A DNA stretch of 64,000 bases, from the NCBI GenBank assembly GCA_017654935.2, contig CM065699.1, forward strand, positions 44,720,903 to 44,784,902, written 5' to 3'. The notes beneath the pieces were generated by a model. It did no database searches, was not told the DNA's origin, and was given only the letters and a program-made list of their open reading frames with translations. Position numbers and translations under genes: made by a program. Position 1 is the first letter of the stretch. Each line of letters starts with the position of its first letter. Shown piece by piece: positions 11,466 through 29,460 of the stretch. Source of the stretch: Phymorhynchus buccinoides (lineage: Eukaryota; Mollusca; Gastropoda; Neogastropoda; Raphitomidae).

Positions 11466-12062
11466 ACAACAACAACAACAACAACATACAGTATTTATAC
11501 GGCGCTGAATCTTGATAGAAATCAAATCAAAGCGCACACACACGTTAGCATTCATAGCGCATTCAAACACAAACGCAATACAACGCGAACACACACAGAT
11601 AACATAAATGGAATATAGCAGAAACAGACCTAATGGCAAGAGAGAGAAGATAAAGAGAGAGGAGCTTTAATGACGGGGGAACAGGTGGGTTTTGAGGTTA
11701 GCTTTGAAAGCAGAGAGAGTCGGTCGCTGACGGAGGGAGAGCGGAAGTTTGTTCCAGGAGGTCGGTCCTGAGACAGCAAAAGAGCGCCGACCAACAGTTG
11801 AAAGCTTATACCTAGGGATCTGGAGAGAAAGAGGGTCAGAAACTGAACGTAAAGTGCGAGCTGGCGTATAGATGGAAATATTGTCACAGAGGTAAGATGG
11901 AGCAGCTTTATGAATAGATTTATAGCAAAGTGTGTTTAATTTATACTCAATTCTGTCTGCGACAGGAAGCCAGTGCAAAGAACGCAGAAGAGGGCTAACA
12001 TGATCGAACTTTTTCTTCCTAAGGACAAGACGAGCAGCTGAGATAAGCAATAGGTACACTTT
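11466..12062 (-). pseudogene. 5'-truncated CR1/L2-like LINE fragment
   Basis: On the minus strand, 12059-11667 encodes the C-terminal tail typical of CR1/L2-group ORF2: LLRSLHWLPVADRIEYK, then a PSYLCD segment, LPLSLRQRP and a KTHLFPRH end. The equivalent segment (SLHWLPVQSRIDYK ... KTHLFP) is in the fuller element ending at 36039. The RT is absent. The 3' end on the minus strand carries an AAGATTCAGCGCCGTATAAATACTGTATG motif and a (GTT)n tail (plus strand 11466-11487), the signature of target-primed insertion of a 5'-truncated copy. Confidence 0.8.
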
Positions 12063-12218
12063 TTATTTTTTACCCAGCCCTAGAAAATAGACAGACAAAG
12101 ACAATGAGATAGGAACAAAGAGGCAGAAACAAACAGGCATAGACCACAGTGAGACTAGACAGAGAAAGACAATATAAAGAAATAAACAGAAACATTTAGA
12201 CAGATGAGAACAGGAGAC

Positions 12219-12221
<3 letters not shown>

Positions 12222-12290
<69 letters not shown>
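12222..12290. repeat. (GA)n microsatellite
   Basis: About 69 bases of pure GA between 12222 and 12290, preceded by GACA-rich sequence from 12090. Confidence 0.95.
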
Positions 12291-12292
<2 letters not shown>

Positions 12293-13440
12293 TTGTTGGC
12301 TCCATAACGAAAAACGCGACGGTGAAAATAACCCTCTCCATTGTTTGCTGTGTTTTCGCTGGAAGCAAAAAGTGGCAGTAAAATAGCCTTAATTCAATTT
12401 TGCCATTGGTGGCTCAATAGCCACTGTCATTGAAGAATGACTCCAATTCAAATGTCTGATACACTGACAACTAGAACTTTGGCTTGTTTCTTTGCTATCT
12501 TCATTCTCATAGCTTAAAGCTTTATCCACAGATTTCTATATGCATTATTAAATCGACGGAAGTATTTTAGGTCTGCTTCAAAAGATCATAAAAAAGCAAA
12601 ATAAATTGGGATTGATGCCAATTGACATTTTACACACGGGGGGAAAAGACGTAACAAACCAAACAAACATAAACGTACGCGTTCATAAACGAGCATAAAT
12701 TCCCCCACCCCACCCCACCCCACAAAAAATTGCGTAAGGGCAGATTCGAACCTTTTGTTTCTAGCTTACAGGATTTTTCTACTACTAAAACGAGCTCTCT
12801 ACCTCAGTGCCAAAATTGCTTCCCTTTGCAGGGTAAAAATTAATATTTATATATCCTAGACAATGCTAGAGTGTCAGTTTCATGTAGAAAACAATCATCT
12901 TGGCTAAGATTTTATTATTTTATTCAAAGCTGAAACTGTCATATAATTGATCTTAATGAATAATGCTTGTGCCTATAGGAACCTTTGAACATTGCAGAAC
13001 GTGTTCTCTAATAATTTAAAAACGTAAATAAAACGTTTGTCAGGATATGTGGCGATAAAAAAAAGATGACCATCACCCACAATTATAGGAGTGCAAAACG
13101 CCCATGGGCTTCTTTCCCATGGGCGTCTTTCCCGTCAGAGTCAGCTAATTAATTTCAGTCTGTGTAGCTGACAATCACAGTGTTGCTGGAAAAGAAAAGT
13201 ATCGTTCAAAAGCCCATAGAATAAGCTTTGTATAAATATGCAAATATGGAAGTAGTTTGCTGTTGTTGGTTTTTTATTTAACTTTTTCCAAGGACAGAAA
13301 ATGATTTTTTTAAAACAGAACGTCAAAAAATATTCAAAAATTCATATTATTGACCACAACATCATGAAACTTAAATATGAGGTATTTTAAAAGACGTGCA
13401 AAGGAACATGGGCAAAATTTAACTGAAATTTGCTTCATTT
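12291..13440. other. Intergenic
   Basis: AT-rich, with no supported gene. It contains CCCATGGGC-rich palindromic sequence at 13101-13130, related in wording to the ACGGGGTAAAA foldback family, and a tRNA-like motif on the minus strand described separately. Confidence 0.45.
12728..12812 (-). other. tRNA-like promoter motif, possible SINE head
   Basis: On the minus strand the order is GGCACTGAGGTAGAGAGC (A-box-like) and, about 45 bases on, GGTTCGAATCT (10 of 11 to the B-box consensus GGTTCGANTCC). The acceptor and T-stem pairing I tried does not close, so this is not a working tRNA. A tRNA-derived SINE head or a decayed tRNA is possible. Confidence 0.3.
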
Positions 13441-13445
13441 CATGA

Positions 13446-13521
13446 GATAATTGACATGGGTTTCTTACCCGCCCATGGGCTTCTTACCCCGGTCGGGTGA
13501 GCTTTTTACCCCGTCTTCCCC
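13446..13521. mobile_element. One end of the ACGGGGTAAAA foldback family
   Basis: The sequence reads GATAATTGACATGGGTTTCTTACCCGCCCATGGGC and ends in TTTTTACCCCGTCTTCCCC before TA (13522-13523). This matches the right arm of 14446-14659. The other arm was not found in the expected position, although related CCCATGGGC text occurs near 13101. Confidence 0.55.
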
Positions 13522-13649
13522 TATAGTGCTGTGTTATAATATTTCTGGATATTTTCTTTTCTTGAATGCTTTGTATTATTATTGTTTGTTATGCAAACGC
13601 TTAATGTTTTTGGGTGTATATATATTTTGTTGTTGTTCTTGACCTTTGT

Positions 13650-13723
13650 TTAGCCTCAGAGCTGAGTGTAAAAAAAAGCAAACTGTATGCTTATCTCACA
13701 ACCCTGATTAAGCAAAATTTCGT

Positions 13724-13815
<92 letters not shown>
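13650..13815 (+). mobile_element. LINE 3' tail followed by (CT)n
   Basis: AGAGCTGAGTGTAAAAAAAAG, then CTTATCTCACAACCCTGATTAAGCAAAATTTCGTTC, then (CT)n from about 13724 to 13815. The same pattern (GGGCTGGNTGTAAAA ... CTTAT...ACCCT...AATAAA ... TTC repeats, CT tract) ends other LINE copies at 19440, 21135, 26930 and 39120. Confidence 0.55.
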
Positions 13816-13817
<2 letters not shown>

Positions 13818-13913
13818 TTTTGTGCTCCCAGTTCTTACAGAACCGGACTACATTGGAATGGGAACGAGGGATGTCGTGGAATGGGAACGAGGGATTGTTT
13901 ATTTCTAAACAAT

Positions 13914-14050
13914 GTACCAATACAGGAAATTATTAACACAAAAATACACAATGACCATAGAGTTCAAAATTAACTCCCCTGAATTTCATCAGTTGGTCGT
14001 AAATTTACAAGTGGCATACAATTTATTTTCTCATTAAAAAACACCATTTT

Positions 14051-14101
<51 letters not shown>

Positions 14102-14165
14102 GGAAGTATGCGTTGCTAGTAACTGGGACTACGTTTGTAGGGCGTTGCCTTGTTTATATTTTGAA
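13914..14165 (+). repeat. Dispersed segment duplicated at 16873-17070
   Basis: Shares TACAGGAAA, AACACAAAAATACACAA(T/C)GA(C/T)CATAG, CTCCCCTGAATTTCATCA and GTGGCATAC in the same order with 16873-17070. Here the segment also contains (GT)n at 14052-14098. The copies are clearly homologous but diverged. Confidence 0.7.
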
Positions 14166-14445
14166 TTTTCCAAATTTATACGTATAAAAATAACGAAATA
14201 CGTTTCTTAGCCTCTCTCTCCTTTTTGTACTCCCATTTATTACAGAACGGGAGTACATTGGAATGGGAACGAGGGCTGTGCGTTGCCTGTCCGTATGTGT
14301 GTGTGTGTGTGTGTGAAGTCAAAAATACTTTATTATCACGTTAGGTGAAATTACAGTGTGGTCTCGTACAAGCACAATACAATCAAAGAAACACAACTAA
14401 GGAAAAATGAATGACAAATCATGCTTCACAATTTGTTTTAACATA

Positions 14446-14659
14446 GGGTAAGACGGGGTAAAAAGCGCATGGGCGGGTAAGAAGCCCACCCCAATTATCT
14501 CATGACATAAAGAAAATTTCAGTCAAATTTGCCCATGAGACGAATGCTAGACATTAACGCTCGTCTCATGGGCAAAATGTGACTGAAATTTGCTTCATTT
14601 CATGAGATAATTGGGGTGGGCTTCTTACCCGCCCATGCGCTTTTTACCCCGTCTTCCCC
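14446..14659. mobile_element. 214 bp foldback MITE with TA target
   Basis: Almost perfect ~98 base arms, starting GGGTAAGACGGGGTAAAAAG and ending in its complement ...CTTTTTACCCCGTCTTCCCC, around a centre near 14545-14565. TA lies directly outside both ends (14444-14445 and 14660-14661). There is no coding capacity. TA target choice suggests Tc1/mariner-type mobilisation. Single ends of the family lie at 2849 and 13521. Confidence 0.85.
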
Positions 14660-14743
14660 TAGTTATGGTCGATACAAGCGACTATCAAAACAATAAGAAC
14701 TGCCCTCTTTCTCACCATTTCTATTATCGCATTCATTTGTTCA

Positions 14744-15416
<673 letters not shown>

Positions 15417-15725
15417 AAAAGCTTCCAAGGTTGTGCATGCATGCGTGTGTCTATGTGTGTGTGTGTATGCGTGTGTTTAAAAGTGAATTTTGATCCAAAA
15501 TAAAAGATAAAGTGAATTGAACTTAGAAAATGTTTTAATAAAACTAACATGTTTATTGCCCACTTGGTGCTGGTATTTGCAAACGTTGGTTAACAAAATG
15601 TGATGTCTTTGTATTATTTGTGAACTCTGTAATAAGTTAGTGTTTAAATGTTTATATTGATGTAACAAAAAATATGATTAGTTCAAGAATTATGTAGCAT
15701 GTGAGAAGAAGGGGAGTGAGAGAGT

Positions 15726-15730
<5 letters not shown>

Positions 15731-15768
<38 letters not shown>

Positions 15769-15790
15769 TGTGTGTGGGCGGGGGAGAGAC

Positions 15791-15864
<74 letters not shown>

Positions 15865-15891
15865 TGTTTGTTTATTCTTAGTGTTCAGGAG

Positions 15892-15930
<39 letters not shown>
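15731..15930. repeat. (GA)n and (GT)n microsatellites
   Basis: (GA)n at 15731-15767 and 15794-15861, then (GT)n at 15895-15929. Confidence 0.95.
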
Positions 15931-15931
<1 letters not shown>

Positions 15932-15949
15932 GAAATGTGTTCCAGTCCA

Positions 15950-16690
15950 TAGCGCCTAAACCACTGAACCGATAACAATGAAACTTGGTACAATGGTTCC
16001 TTAGACCTTGCACATGCTGCAGAGAGAAAATCTGTTTACGTCCTCCGGTCTGGAACAGACACATATGGGACATTAGTATATATAAAGATGATGGGAACGA
16101 TCCTGGAAACATAACGCCTAATTGGACGTTAAACCAACCATCGATCGATCCTGGAGACAATTCCCGGAAGCAGTGCAACGCCAGTTCCCGAATTTTTAAC
16201 AATACTGACAGATATGTTATAAAGAATTTGCAGATGCTGCACGAATGAATGAAAAATGGTGTTATACGTCCTCTCGGTCATAGACACATATGGGACATTT
16301 GTAAATACAAAGATGGTGGGAACAATACTGGCTGCAATGCCCGGAGGCAGTGCAACACCAGTAAAGTCCCGAGTTTTTAACAATATAGATATGTACTATA
16401 TGTACTGTGGATAAGGACATTGCAGATGCTGCACGACGACGAAAATGGTGTTTTACGTCCTCTTGGTCTGAATCAGACACATATGGGACATTTGTAAATA
16501 CAAATATGGTGGGAACAATACTGGAGGCAATGCCCGGAGGCAGTACGAAACCAGTAAAGTCCCGATTTTTAAAATTAATACAGATAGGTGTAGCGGTAAC
16601 CACGCCTCGGTTAAACCTCATCGGCTATGGCACCGCTACAAGTATTTGTTGCACTGATAAAATAAAATGAGCAGATGCTGCACACGATGA
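15950..16690 (+). repeat. Three-copy tandem repeat of about 195-225 bp
   Basis: Each unit has GCAGATGCTGCA, then TACGTCCTC(C/T), AGACACATATGGGACATT, GATGGTGGGAACAATACTGG and a CCCGGAGGCAGTGCAACACCAG segment. ACACATATGGGACA recurs near 16060, 16284 and 16478. The last unit is followed by a hairpin, GTAGCGGT ... ACCGCTAC, at about 16588-16640. No coding signal. Confidence 0.85.
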
Positions 16691-17077
16691 CAGATTCACA
16701 GAATGACAAACCATATCAACGTAATTGCAGTGAGAAAATTTTGAATAATAAAAAGATACTGATTGCTTAAAAGATAATGGAAGGATTTAAACTGAAGTAG
16801 GTTTACTAAACTGAAAAGGTGTTACTTAATAATATTTTGTTGTAAAATGCTAAATTTCAAAACAATGCTATGCTGGTACAGGAAAAAATGTAAACACAAA
16901 AATACACAACGATCATAGTCCAAAATTAGCTCCCCTGAATTTCATCACTAGGTCTTATTTAATGAAATTCAAGCGATATCATTCGATATGTACAACTAGT
17001 GGCATACGAGTTATTATTTTTTTTATTAGCTGGGAGTTCGTTTATAAGGCGCTTGCCTTCTTGTTTTATTTAAACAG
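16691..17077. other. Intergenic, includes second copy of the 13914 segment
   Basis: AT-rich. From 16873 to about 17070 it is the second copy of the dispersed segment. The end (17058-17077) is pyrimidine-rich and closes with TTTAAACAG, a possible splice acceptor. Confidence 0.5.
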
Positions 17078-17179
17078 GAAAATAGGGGGAAGGCAGGAAA
17101 AATATGGCGGTACGTGTCCCATGGATTGGAGGAAGAAGTTGAGGACTTCAGCGCTGTGAAATGGTGGCACTTGAAGAAC
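17078..17179 (+). CDS. Orphan candidate exon, 34 codons
   Basis: A 102-base open segment lies between a polypyrimidine-plus-CAG acceptor ending at 17077 and a GTGAGT donor at 17180, phase 0 at both ends. The frame gives charged, globular-looking residues (GKIWRYVSHGLEEEVEDFSA, then VKWWHLKN) with no simple-sequence bias. I recognise no family. No partner exon was identified in the window, so it could belong to a host gene whose other exons lie outside or to a spliced mobile element. Splice sites this good can occur by chance in 64 kb. Confidence 0.35.
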
Positions 17180-17544
17180 GTGAGTAACTTTGTTTTATTG
17201 TGGTTTGGTACTCTTTTTGTTTTTTTGCTTTTGTAAATCGCTCAAACAATGTCCTGTCTTACGAGCGCTGATGCGTCATGCTGCTGTAACGTTATGCGCG
17301 CCCAGCTAAAGAAAATAGACTTTTTTAACTCCACGGTAACGCATTACATGAGTTGCCTATAAAAATTATATGACCTATTGTCATGTCTCGCGTGAAAAAA
17401 CCACGCAAATGATGGAAAATACGTACGTGATGACGATGGAGGCCTACTTCATGCGTGATCGATTCCGTATCTCAACGCATTTAAATTAAAGGAACTCAAC
17501 ATGTAAACACCAATTTAACAATTTAATTCAAGTCTTCTTCTTTC
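17180..17544. other. Possible intron, no gene
   Basis: Follows the GTGAGT donor. There is a T-rich start and no recognised domain up to the LINE beginning near 17545. Confidence 0.4.
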
Positions 17545-19500
<1,956 letters not shown>

Positions 19501-19537
19501 GTCGTTCGTTCGTTCGTTGGTTCTCTCTCTTATATGT

Positions 19538-19568
<31 letters not shown>

Positions 19569-20009
19569 GTGCGTGTGCGTGTGCGTGCGTGTGCGTGCGT
19601 GCGTGCGCGTGTGCGTGCATACGTGCGTACGTGCGTATGGTTAGACGTAAGTTTATGTATGCGTTACGATTCATGTTACATGTTGTTCTTGTTCTTTTGA
19701 TTTAATTGTTATATCTGACTGTTATTTGTAGTATTGTGCATCCTTTGCATATTACTGTTTTATTATTATCATATTATTATTATTATTATAATTATTGGTG
19801 CTACTATTTCGTCGTTCTTTTGCTGTTGCGTTTAATGATGTTATAATAGTGCTTTTTGTTTCTATATTAATTTCTCTATTTTGCTTGTTTGTTATTTTAT
19901 TTGTTTGAGGACCTGATGAAAAGAAGTGTTGTTATGCTTATTCAGTTCATCCTCATTAAACATTTCGAGTTCAAATTCAAGTTCAAGTTCTCTCTCTCCC
20001 CTTCTCTGT
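19501..20009. other. Simple sequence and LINE tail, no gene
   Basis: (GTTC)n at 19502-19517, (GT)n/(GC)n at 19538-19640, then AT-rich sequence. From about 19910 a LINE-like tail ends in CCTCATTAAACATTTCGAGTTCAAATTCAAGTTC, directly before the next LINE copy. Confidence 0.6.
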
Positions 20010-21364
<1,355 letters not shown>

Positions 21365-21379
21365 AAAAGCAGCGAAACA

Positions 21380-23160
21380 AAATAACAAACATGAAGCGAG
21401 TTGCAAACAAAAAGTATTTTGGCGATCTTATTCAATCTAAATAAGACTCAAAATCTGTCTGGAAAGCAATTAACCAATTATCCTGCAAATCTTCAACACA
21501 CAGTGCGCCCTTGTCAAACGATTATCTGTAGAAGAACTCAATAATCATTTCTGTACAATAGCTGATAAAACGATACTAGCCGACCGAACTGGCTCTAACG
21601 ATCTATTGTTACTGAAAGAGTACTGTGGCTCCAAAACATTAGGTCCTAAACTCAGTTTCCAGCGTATGGCTGTACATGAGGTATACCAAGAATTAATTCA
21701 ACTCAAGCATTCTAAATGTTGCGGTTTAGATCATATTGATAACTATATCTTAAAGTTATCTGCACCTATTATCACTGACTGTCTTACCTATATTCAAGTT
21801 ATAACCTTTGTATTGAGAAATGCTATTATTCCCAATTATTTAAGGATGCCAAGGTGATACCACTATATAAATCTGGTGACCCCCAAGATCCGTCAAACTA
21901 CTGACCTATCTCTATCTTGTCTAACCTCTCCAAACCTCTAGAAAAGCATTTAAAACGTAACCTTCAAACATACTTTACCACACATGATCTTTTCCATTGT
22001 AACCAATGTGGCTTTAGAGAAAACCATTCCTGCCAATCTAATCTAATCGAACAGTGGCATTCCAATGTTAACAATGACCTTCTCACCGGTGCCATTCTCG
22101 TCGACTTTGCTAAGGCCTTTGATGCTATTGATTATGGCCTTCTATTAAAAAAACTATCATTGTATGGTTTAACCCAAGATTCTATCGCCCTCGTTTCGTC
22201 CTTTCTATCTGACAGACGACAAACGGTCTCCAAAGATACTATTACATCTTCATTTCAATCAGTCAATTATGGAGTTCACCAAGGCTCTGTCTTAGGACCT
22301 ATGCTCTTCACCGTTTATATAAATGACCCCCCCCCCCCCCCTTCATCTTACTTCATCGTGTGAGCTTTTGGCAGACGACACATAGTGCATAAAAATGTCC
22401 ATAATGCTGATTCAATCTGTTCTGGATTGCAGAGTGACATTAATAATCTAGTTGACTGGGCAGAGCAAAGTCATATGGCCTTACACCCCAAAAAGTATAA
22501 ATTCATGTTAATCACAAGACAAAAGAGGCAAAACTTTAAAAATCAATTAAGAACACCGACTATCTATGAAAAGCCTTTAGAAGAAGTTACTTCACACAAA
22601 TTACTCGGCGTATACATTGACAACAACTTATCCTGGTCAAAACACATGGAAATTCTGTCCAAGAAAATTTCAAAAAACGTAGAATTAAACACGTTTTAGA
22701 TCAACATACGAGTAGACTTTTTTCCATGCCTATATCCAACCTGATATTGATTATGCATCAACATGTTGGGATTCAGCTAGTAAAAACACACTCAAACATG
22801 TTGAAATATTATATAAACGCTCCTTAAACTCATACTCCTTAAATCGTCATCCATAGAAACCAATAACTATAAAGAGTTTAACATTCTACCATTTGATTTG
22901 AAATGCCTACTAAGCAAAGGTACTCTTATGTACAAGATCATAAATAAGTTAGCACCAAAATATCTTATTACTAAATTTAAAGTCCATACAATTCGAAGCA
23001 AAACCAAATTAACAATGCCCCGCCCCAGAACAGATCTATATAAATCATCCCTTACATTCTCAGGTGGTAAACTGTGGATGATCTCAAAAAGAAAACTAGC
23101 GTATCTTCATTTCCAAAATCTTATCACAAGTTCTTAATGGACAATCTTGTTTATCAGTAA
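21380..23160 (+). pseudogene. Degraded LINE (family A, copy 4)
   Basis: Readable from SVWKAINQLSCKS (about 21456) through the RT: KCCGLDHIDNYILKLSAPII, LSKPLEKHLKRN, LVDFAKAFDAIDYGLL, YGVHQGSVLGPMLF. Just after YINDP a 15-base poly-C (22327-22341) shifts the frame and destroys the ADD box region. Later pieces are in other frames: LLGVYIDNNLSWSKHM (near 22600), DQHTSRLF and RPRTDLYKSSLTFSGGKLW. VPQG has become VHQG. A (CT)n tract follows at 23229-23320. This is the most eroded of the three adjacent copies. Confidence 0.85.
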
Positions 23161-23226
23161 TGCTAATCAGTGAGTTTTCCTTCAAACGTTACCAATGCCA
23201 TCAGCTTATGCCTAGATTCTTATAAA

Positions 23227-23318
<92 letters not shown>

Positions 23319-23565
23319 CCTCTCATATTCCCATCTTACCTTATGGTGTGGTTTTTTCTTCCTTAAAAGTGGTTTTATTCTGAAAAAATGTCATTTTCTC
23401 AAAATTGTTTCCTTTTTTTTCGTACTCAATTTAAGCTACTGTTAAGTATTATCCATGTTTGCTTTAATTCCCAGTTTTGATATCTTTTTCACTTATTGTG
23501 CCAATTTTTGTTCCATTTTCTTGACTTGATCGTTTTATGTCCAATTTTCTTTGCATGATGCATGG
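23161..23565. other. (CT)n tract and AT-rich spacer
   Basis: (CT)n at 23229-23320, then T-rich sequence without a supported gene up to the 3' end of the reverse-strand LINE. Confidence 0.6.
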
Positions 23566-26500
23566 TATCAATCAAATCAAAACATTTTTATTATCTCTGA
23601 AAAGAGAAATTGCGTCCAGGTGCCACGATTATGACATAGACATTGACATTAAACATACAATAAAATACATTGAACGGTTATAATATGGCATAGAAGATTA
23701 AAGGTATAGAGCACACATGCATTATCATATTTACAAGCACAATTTAAAATGCAAAGAAATGCATTATATCTAATTGAACAAAGACCAAAATCACAGTCAT
23801 AAACATATTGCACACCTTCAGGGTACACACTCTATTTCGTCCCCCCCCTCCCCTCCCATACACTCACACTTTACTTAAACACACATGCTAACAATCAGTA
23901 AGAGGCAACAATTTTGAAAGATTCATGATGGGTTTAAGAAATGGATAGAGGAAGGGATAAAAGATTTCTGGGCCCTGGATTTCAGTTTAAAAGCTCTGTA
24001 GCGGCGTCCTGATGGTAAAAGATCATAGTGTTTGTTTAAAACATGAGAAGTATCAATTGCAATCTGCCTGGCCTTTTGCTTTGCGCGTCTTTCATACAAC
24101 TCTTGCATTCCAGTCTCTCTCATCCCAATAACCTTGCTGCACACATTCACTACATCGTTCAACACTTTCTTGCTCCCCACACTCAAACTCCCGAACCAAC
24201 AAATAAAAGACACAGTGAGCAAGGACTCAATGCAAGAGCGATAATATGTGTGTAAAATACCAGAATCAATGCCAATATTCCTAAGTCTCTGTAAAATAAA
24301 CATTCTTGATTGGCATTTCTTGTGAATGCACTCTGTGTTTTTATTAAAAGTCAGTTTGTTGTCTAAAATGGTTCCTAAATATTTATATTCAGTAACTCTG
24401 TCCACAGCTTGACCATCAATGACCACACTTGGAACAGGCAGCGGATCCTTTCTAAAAATCAATTAACATTTCTTTCGTTTTTACAACATTAAAATCCAGA
24501 TAATTTTCTTTGCACCAGAGGGAGAATTTGGCTATTTCATCAAAATATTGAGAGTCAGAATTAGAAAGATCTTGAATAGCAGAATCGTCAGAATATTTAA
24601 TTATGGGAATATTTTCAGTACCTTGACAGTCATTTGTGTACAGGGTGAACAGAACAGGAGAGAGGACAGTACCTTGGGGAGCGCCGGTTGAAGTAGAGAG
24701 TTGAGAGGAGAATACAGACTGATAGCGGACTGATTGGGTTCTGTTGAGGAGAAAGTTCACAAGCCAGAGAGTCAGTTTAGGATCAACATGGAGGTGTAAC
24801 AGTTTCATGGCTAAAAGGTGCAGCTGGATTGTATTAAAAGCTGAGGAAAAGTCAATAAAAAGAACACGAACAAAAGTCTTTGAATCATTTAAATGAATAA
24901 AAGCGTTGTGAAGCAGAGTTAAAATCGCATCATCAGTACCCCTGTGAGACTTGTAAGCAAACTGAAGAGGGTCGAGATATTGGTTAGTAAAAGTTAAAAG
25001 GTGTCCAAAAACAAATTTCTCAAAACATTTCATCACAACAGAGGTTAGGGCGACAGGGCGATAATCATTTAGAGCAACAGGGTTATTTTTCTTAGGGACT
25101 GGGCAAATATTGGGAACAGCACACATTTTTAAAGACCAGTTAAAAATAGTAGTAAAAACATCACACAGTTGAGACGCACAAGTTTTCAAAAGTCTACCGT
25201 GTATTGCGTCTGGGCCTTCCGCTTTTCTAACATTCAGTTTAGAGAACAAAGATTTCACAACATCTGGACTAGTCTCAATCTGTTCATAATCGTTGTCTTT
25301 GATCTGATCTTCTAAACTGGTTAACATTTTGTTAAGTTCTGGCTCCAAATCCTTTCTTTCAAAACGACAATAAAATTCGTTTAACTTGTTTGAAAAAGCG
25401 TACTGTTCATCTGCTGTCATAGAGGTAGTGCTTTTCACGTTTCTAGTCTCCCCAGTAAGAATTTTCAACCCGTCCCAAGCGTCCTTCACATTGCCTGTCT
25501 GAAACTGATGTTCTACTTTCTCTTTGTATTCCCTCTGCCCTCTACGTAATTCCCCTCTAAGCTCTTTCTGCACTACTTTTCTCTCGGCTTTATCTCCTGA
25601 CTGAAACGCTATTTTTTCCCTGTTTAAAGTTGTTTTGATTGATTTGGCTATCCATGGTTTGTTATTTGGGAACAGTTTAATGGTTTTAGTAGGGATGACA
25701 TTTTTTTTCACAAAAACGAATATAACATGTCACAACATCAGCAGCCTCATGAACATCATCACATGAATCAACAAGCACACTCCAATCAGTACATTCAAAA
25801 CACCCTTTCAACTCTTCCACACTCTCAGTCGTCCACACTTTCACACTCTTTTTCACAATGGGTTCGGTTTGGATTTTGGGTCTGTATGCAGGGATTAAAT
25901 GAACTGTGTTGTGGTCAGAAGCGCCAACAGGGGGGAGAGGCAGAGAGCGGTAAGCATGTGGAACATTGCCGTAGCAAAGGTCGATTGTTTTGTCTTGTCT
26001 GGTGTTGCATGTCACGTACTGTTTAAAAGAGGGTAAAGTTTTTCTTAAATCACATTTGTTAAAATCACCGAGGATAAAACAAGGGGCGTCAGCAGAAATC
26101 AGTTGTAGGTCACGAACAGCAGCAGCTATCTCCCTTCCCGCACGTGCAGCAGAGGCTTGGTATACACAAGAGTGACGAACACACGACCAAATTCACGGGG
26201 AAGATATTTGGGTCTTAAAGATACTGAGATCAGTTCAACGTCATTCGTACACACTCTCTTTTTCACTGCCACATTCGCCCTGTCACACCAGTTTTCATTC
26301 ATGTACAGGCACACGCCACCGCCTTTCTTCTTTCCAACTTTCTCACAGTCTCTATCCACTCTATATGGCACACCAAAACCATCAATCGACACACAATCAT
26401 CACTGACTTTCTCGCATAACCACGTTTCTGTAAAACAAAGCAGGCACGAGTTCCTGTATTCATTTAAAAACTGAGTATTTGCCCGAATTTCATCCAAATT

Positions 26501-26890
26501 GCAGTTCTGTCCATTGGGATTGATCGAACGAACGTTTGACAAGATCATTGATGGAAGTGGAAGTTTAGTCCTGTTCCTTCTCATTCTTCTCCTCACTCCT
26601 CCTCTCTGTCCTCTCTTTCGTTCTTTCGTCTTTCCAGTCACTCTCTCATTCTCTCTCTCATCTATCAGTTCAGCAGGGAATAAGTATCCAGAAATCGCAG
26701 AAATGTCTTGGGCAGTTTGTAAGCGGAGTAAAAACTTACGATCATAACGTAAGACGCCTGTGCTACCTTCCTGCTGTCCGCCATTTCTCTCACAAGACAC
26801 AAACACAGTAAAAACACAGGTCCGAAATAAAATCAAGACGATCACTAAAAACTTCACAAATGTCACACTCTTCATCTTTCACCACTGATA
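23566..26890 (-). pseudogene. Rex1/Babar-like LINE, nearly full length but frameshifted
   Basis: On the minus strand an endonuclease frame (26875-26126) reads LSNVRSINPNGQ, CFTETWLCE, a DRDCEKVGKKKGGGVCLYMN stretch and YLPREFGRVFV. GDFN follows in another frame near 26065, then GASDHNTVHL (26015-25686). The RT frame (25711-24452) has EGPDAIHGRLLK, ALNDYRPVALTSVVMKCFEK, LFIDFSSAFNTIQ, GAPQGTVLSPVLFTLY and YSDDSAIQ in place of YADD. The C-terminal part (24462-23923) has KYLGTILDNKLTF and LLPSGRRYR. Three frame changes break it. The wording matches the Rex1 clade best. The first 29 residues are strongly hydrophobic and signal-peptide-like, unusual for a LINE. The 3' end on this strand is AT-rich near 23575. 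Confidence 0.85.
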
Positions 26891-26924
26891 ATCCACCTTC
26901 ACTCAAGTATGAATGTGTGAGTGA

Positions 26925-29297
<2,373 letters not shown>

Positions 29298-29368
29298 ATA
29301 TTGCGTGAATGAAATAAAAATGAATACCGCTATGATAATGTATCTTCAGAGAAGCTAAGTTTAAATCT

Positions 29369-29460
29369 TGCCCCCCCCCCCAACAACAAACAACAACAAC
29401 CTCACAACAAACAACAACAACCCCACAACAAACAACAACAACCCCACAACAAAAAACAAG
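29369..29460. repeat. Poly-C then (CAA)n-type repeat
   Basis: A C run at 29369-29381, then four units of about 25 bases, AACAACAAACAACAACAACC(C/T)CAC. Confidence 0.9.

Noticed and set aside
12728..12812. Functional tRNA gene
   Set aside because: Only A-box and B-box-like words are present; acceptor and T stems do not pair.
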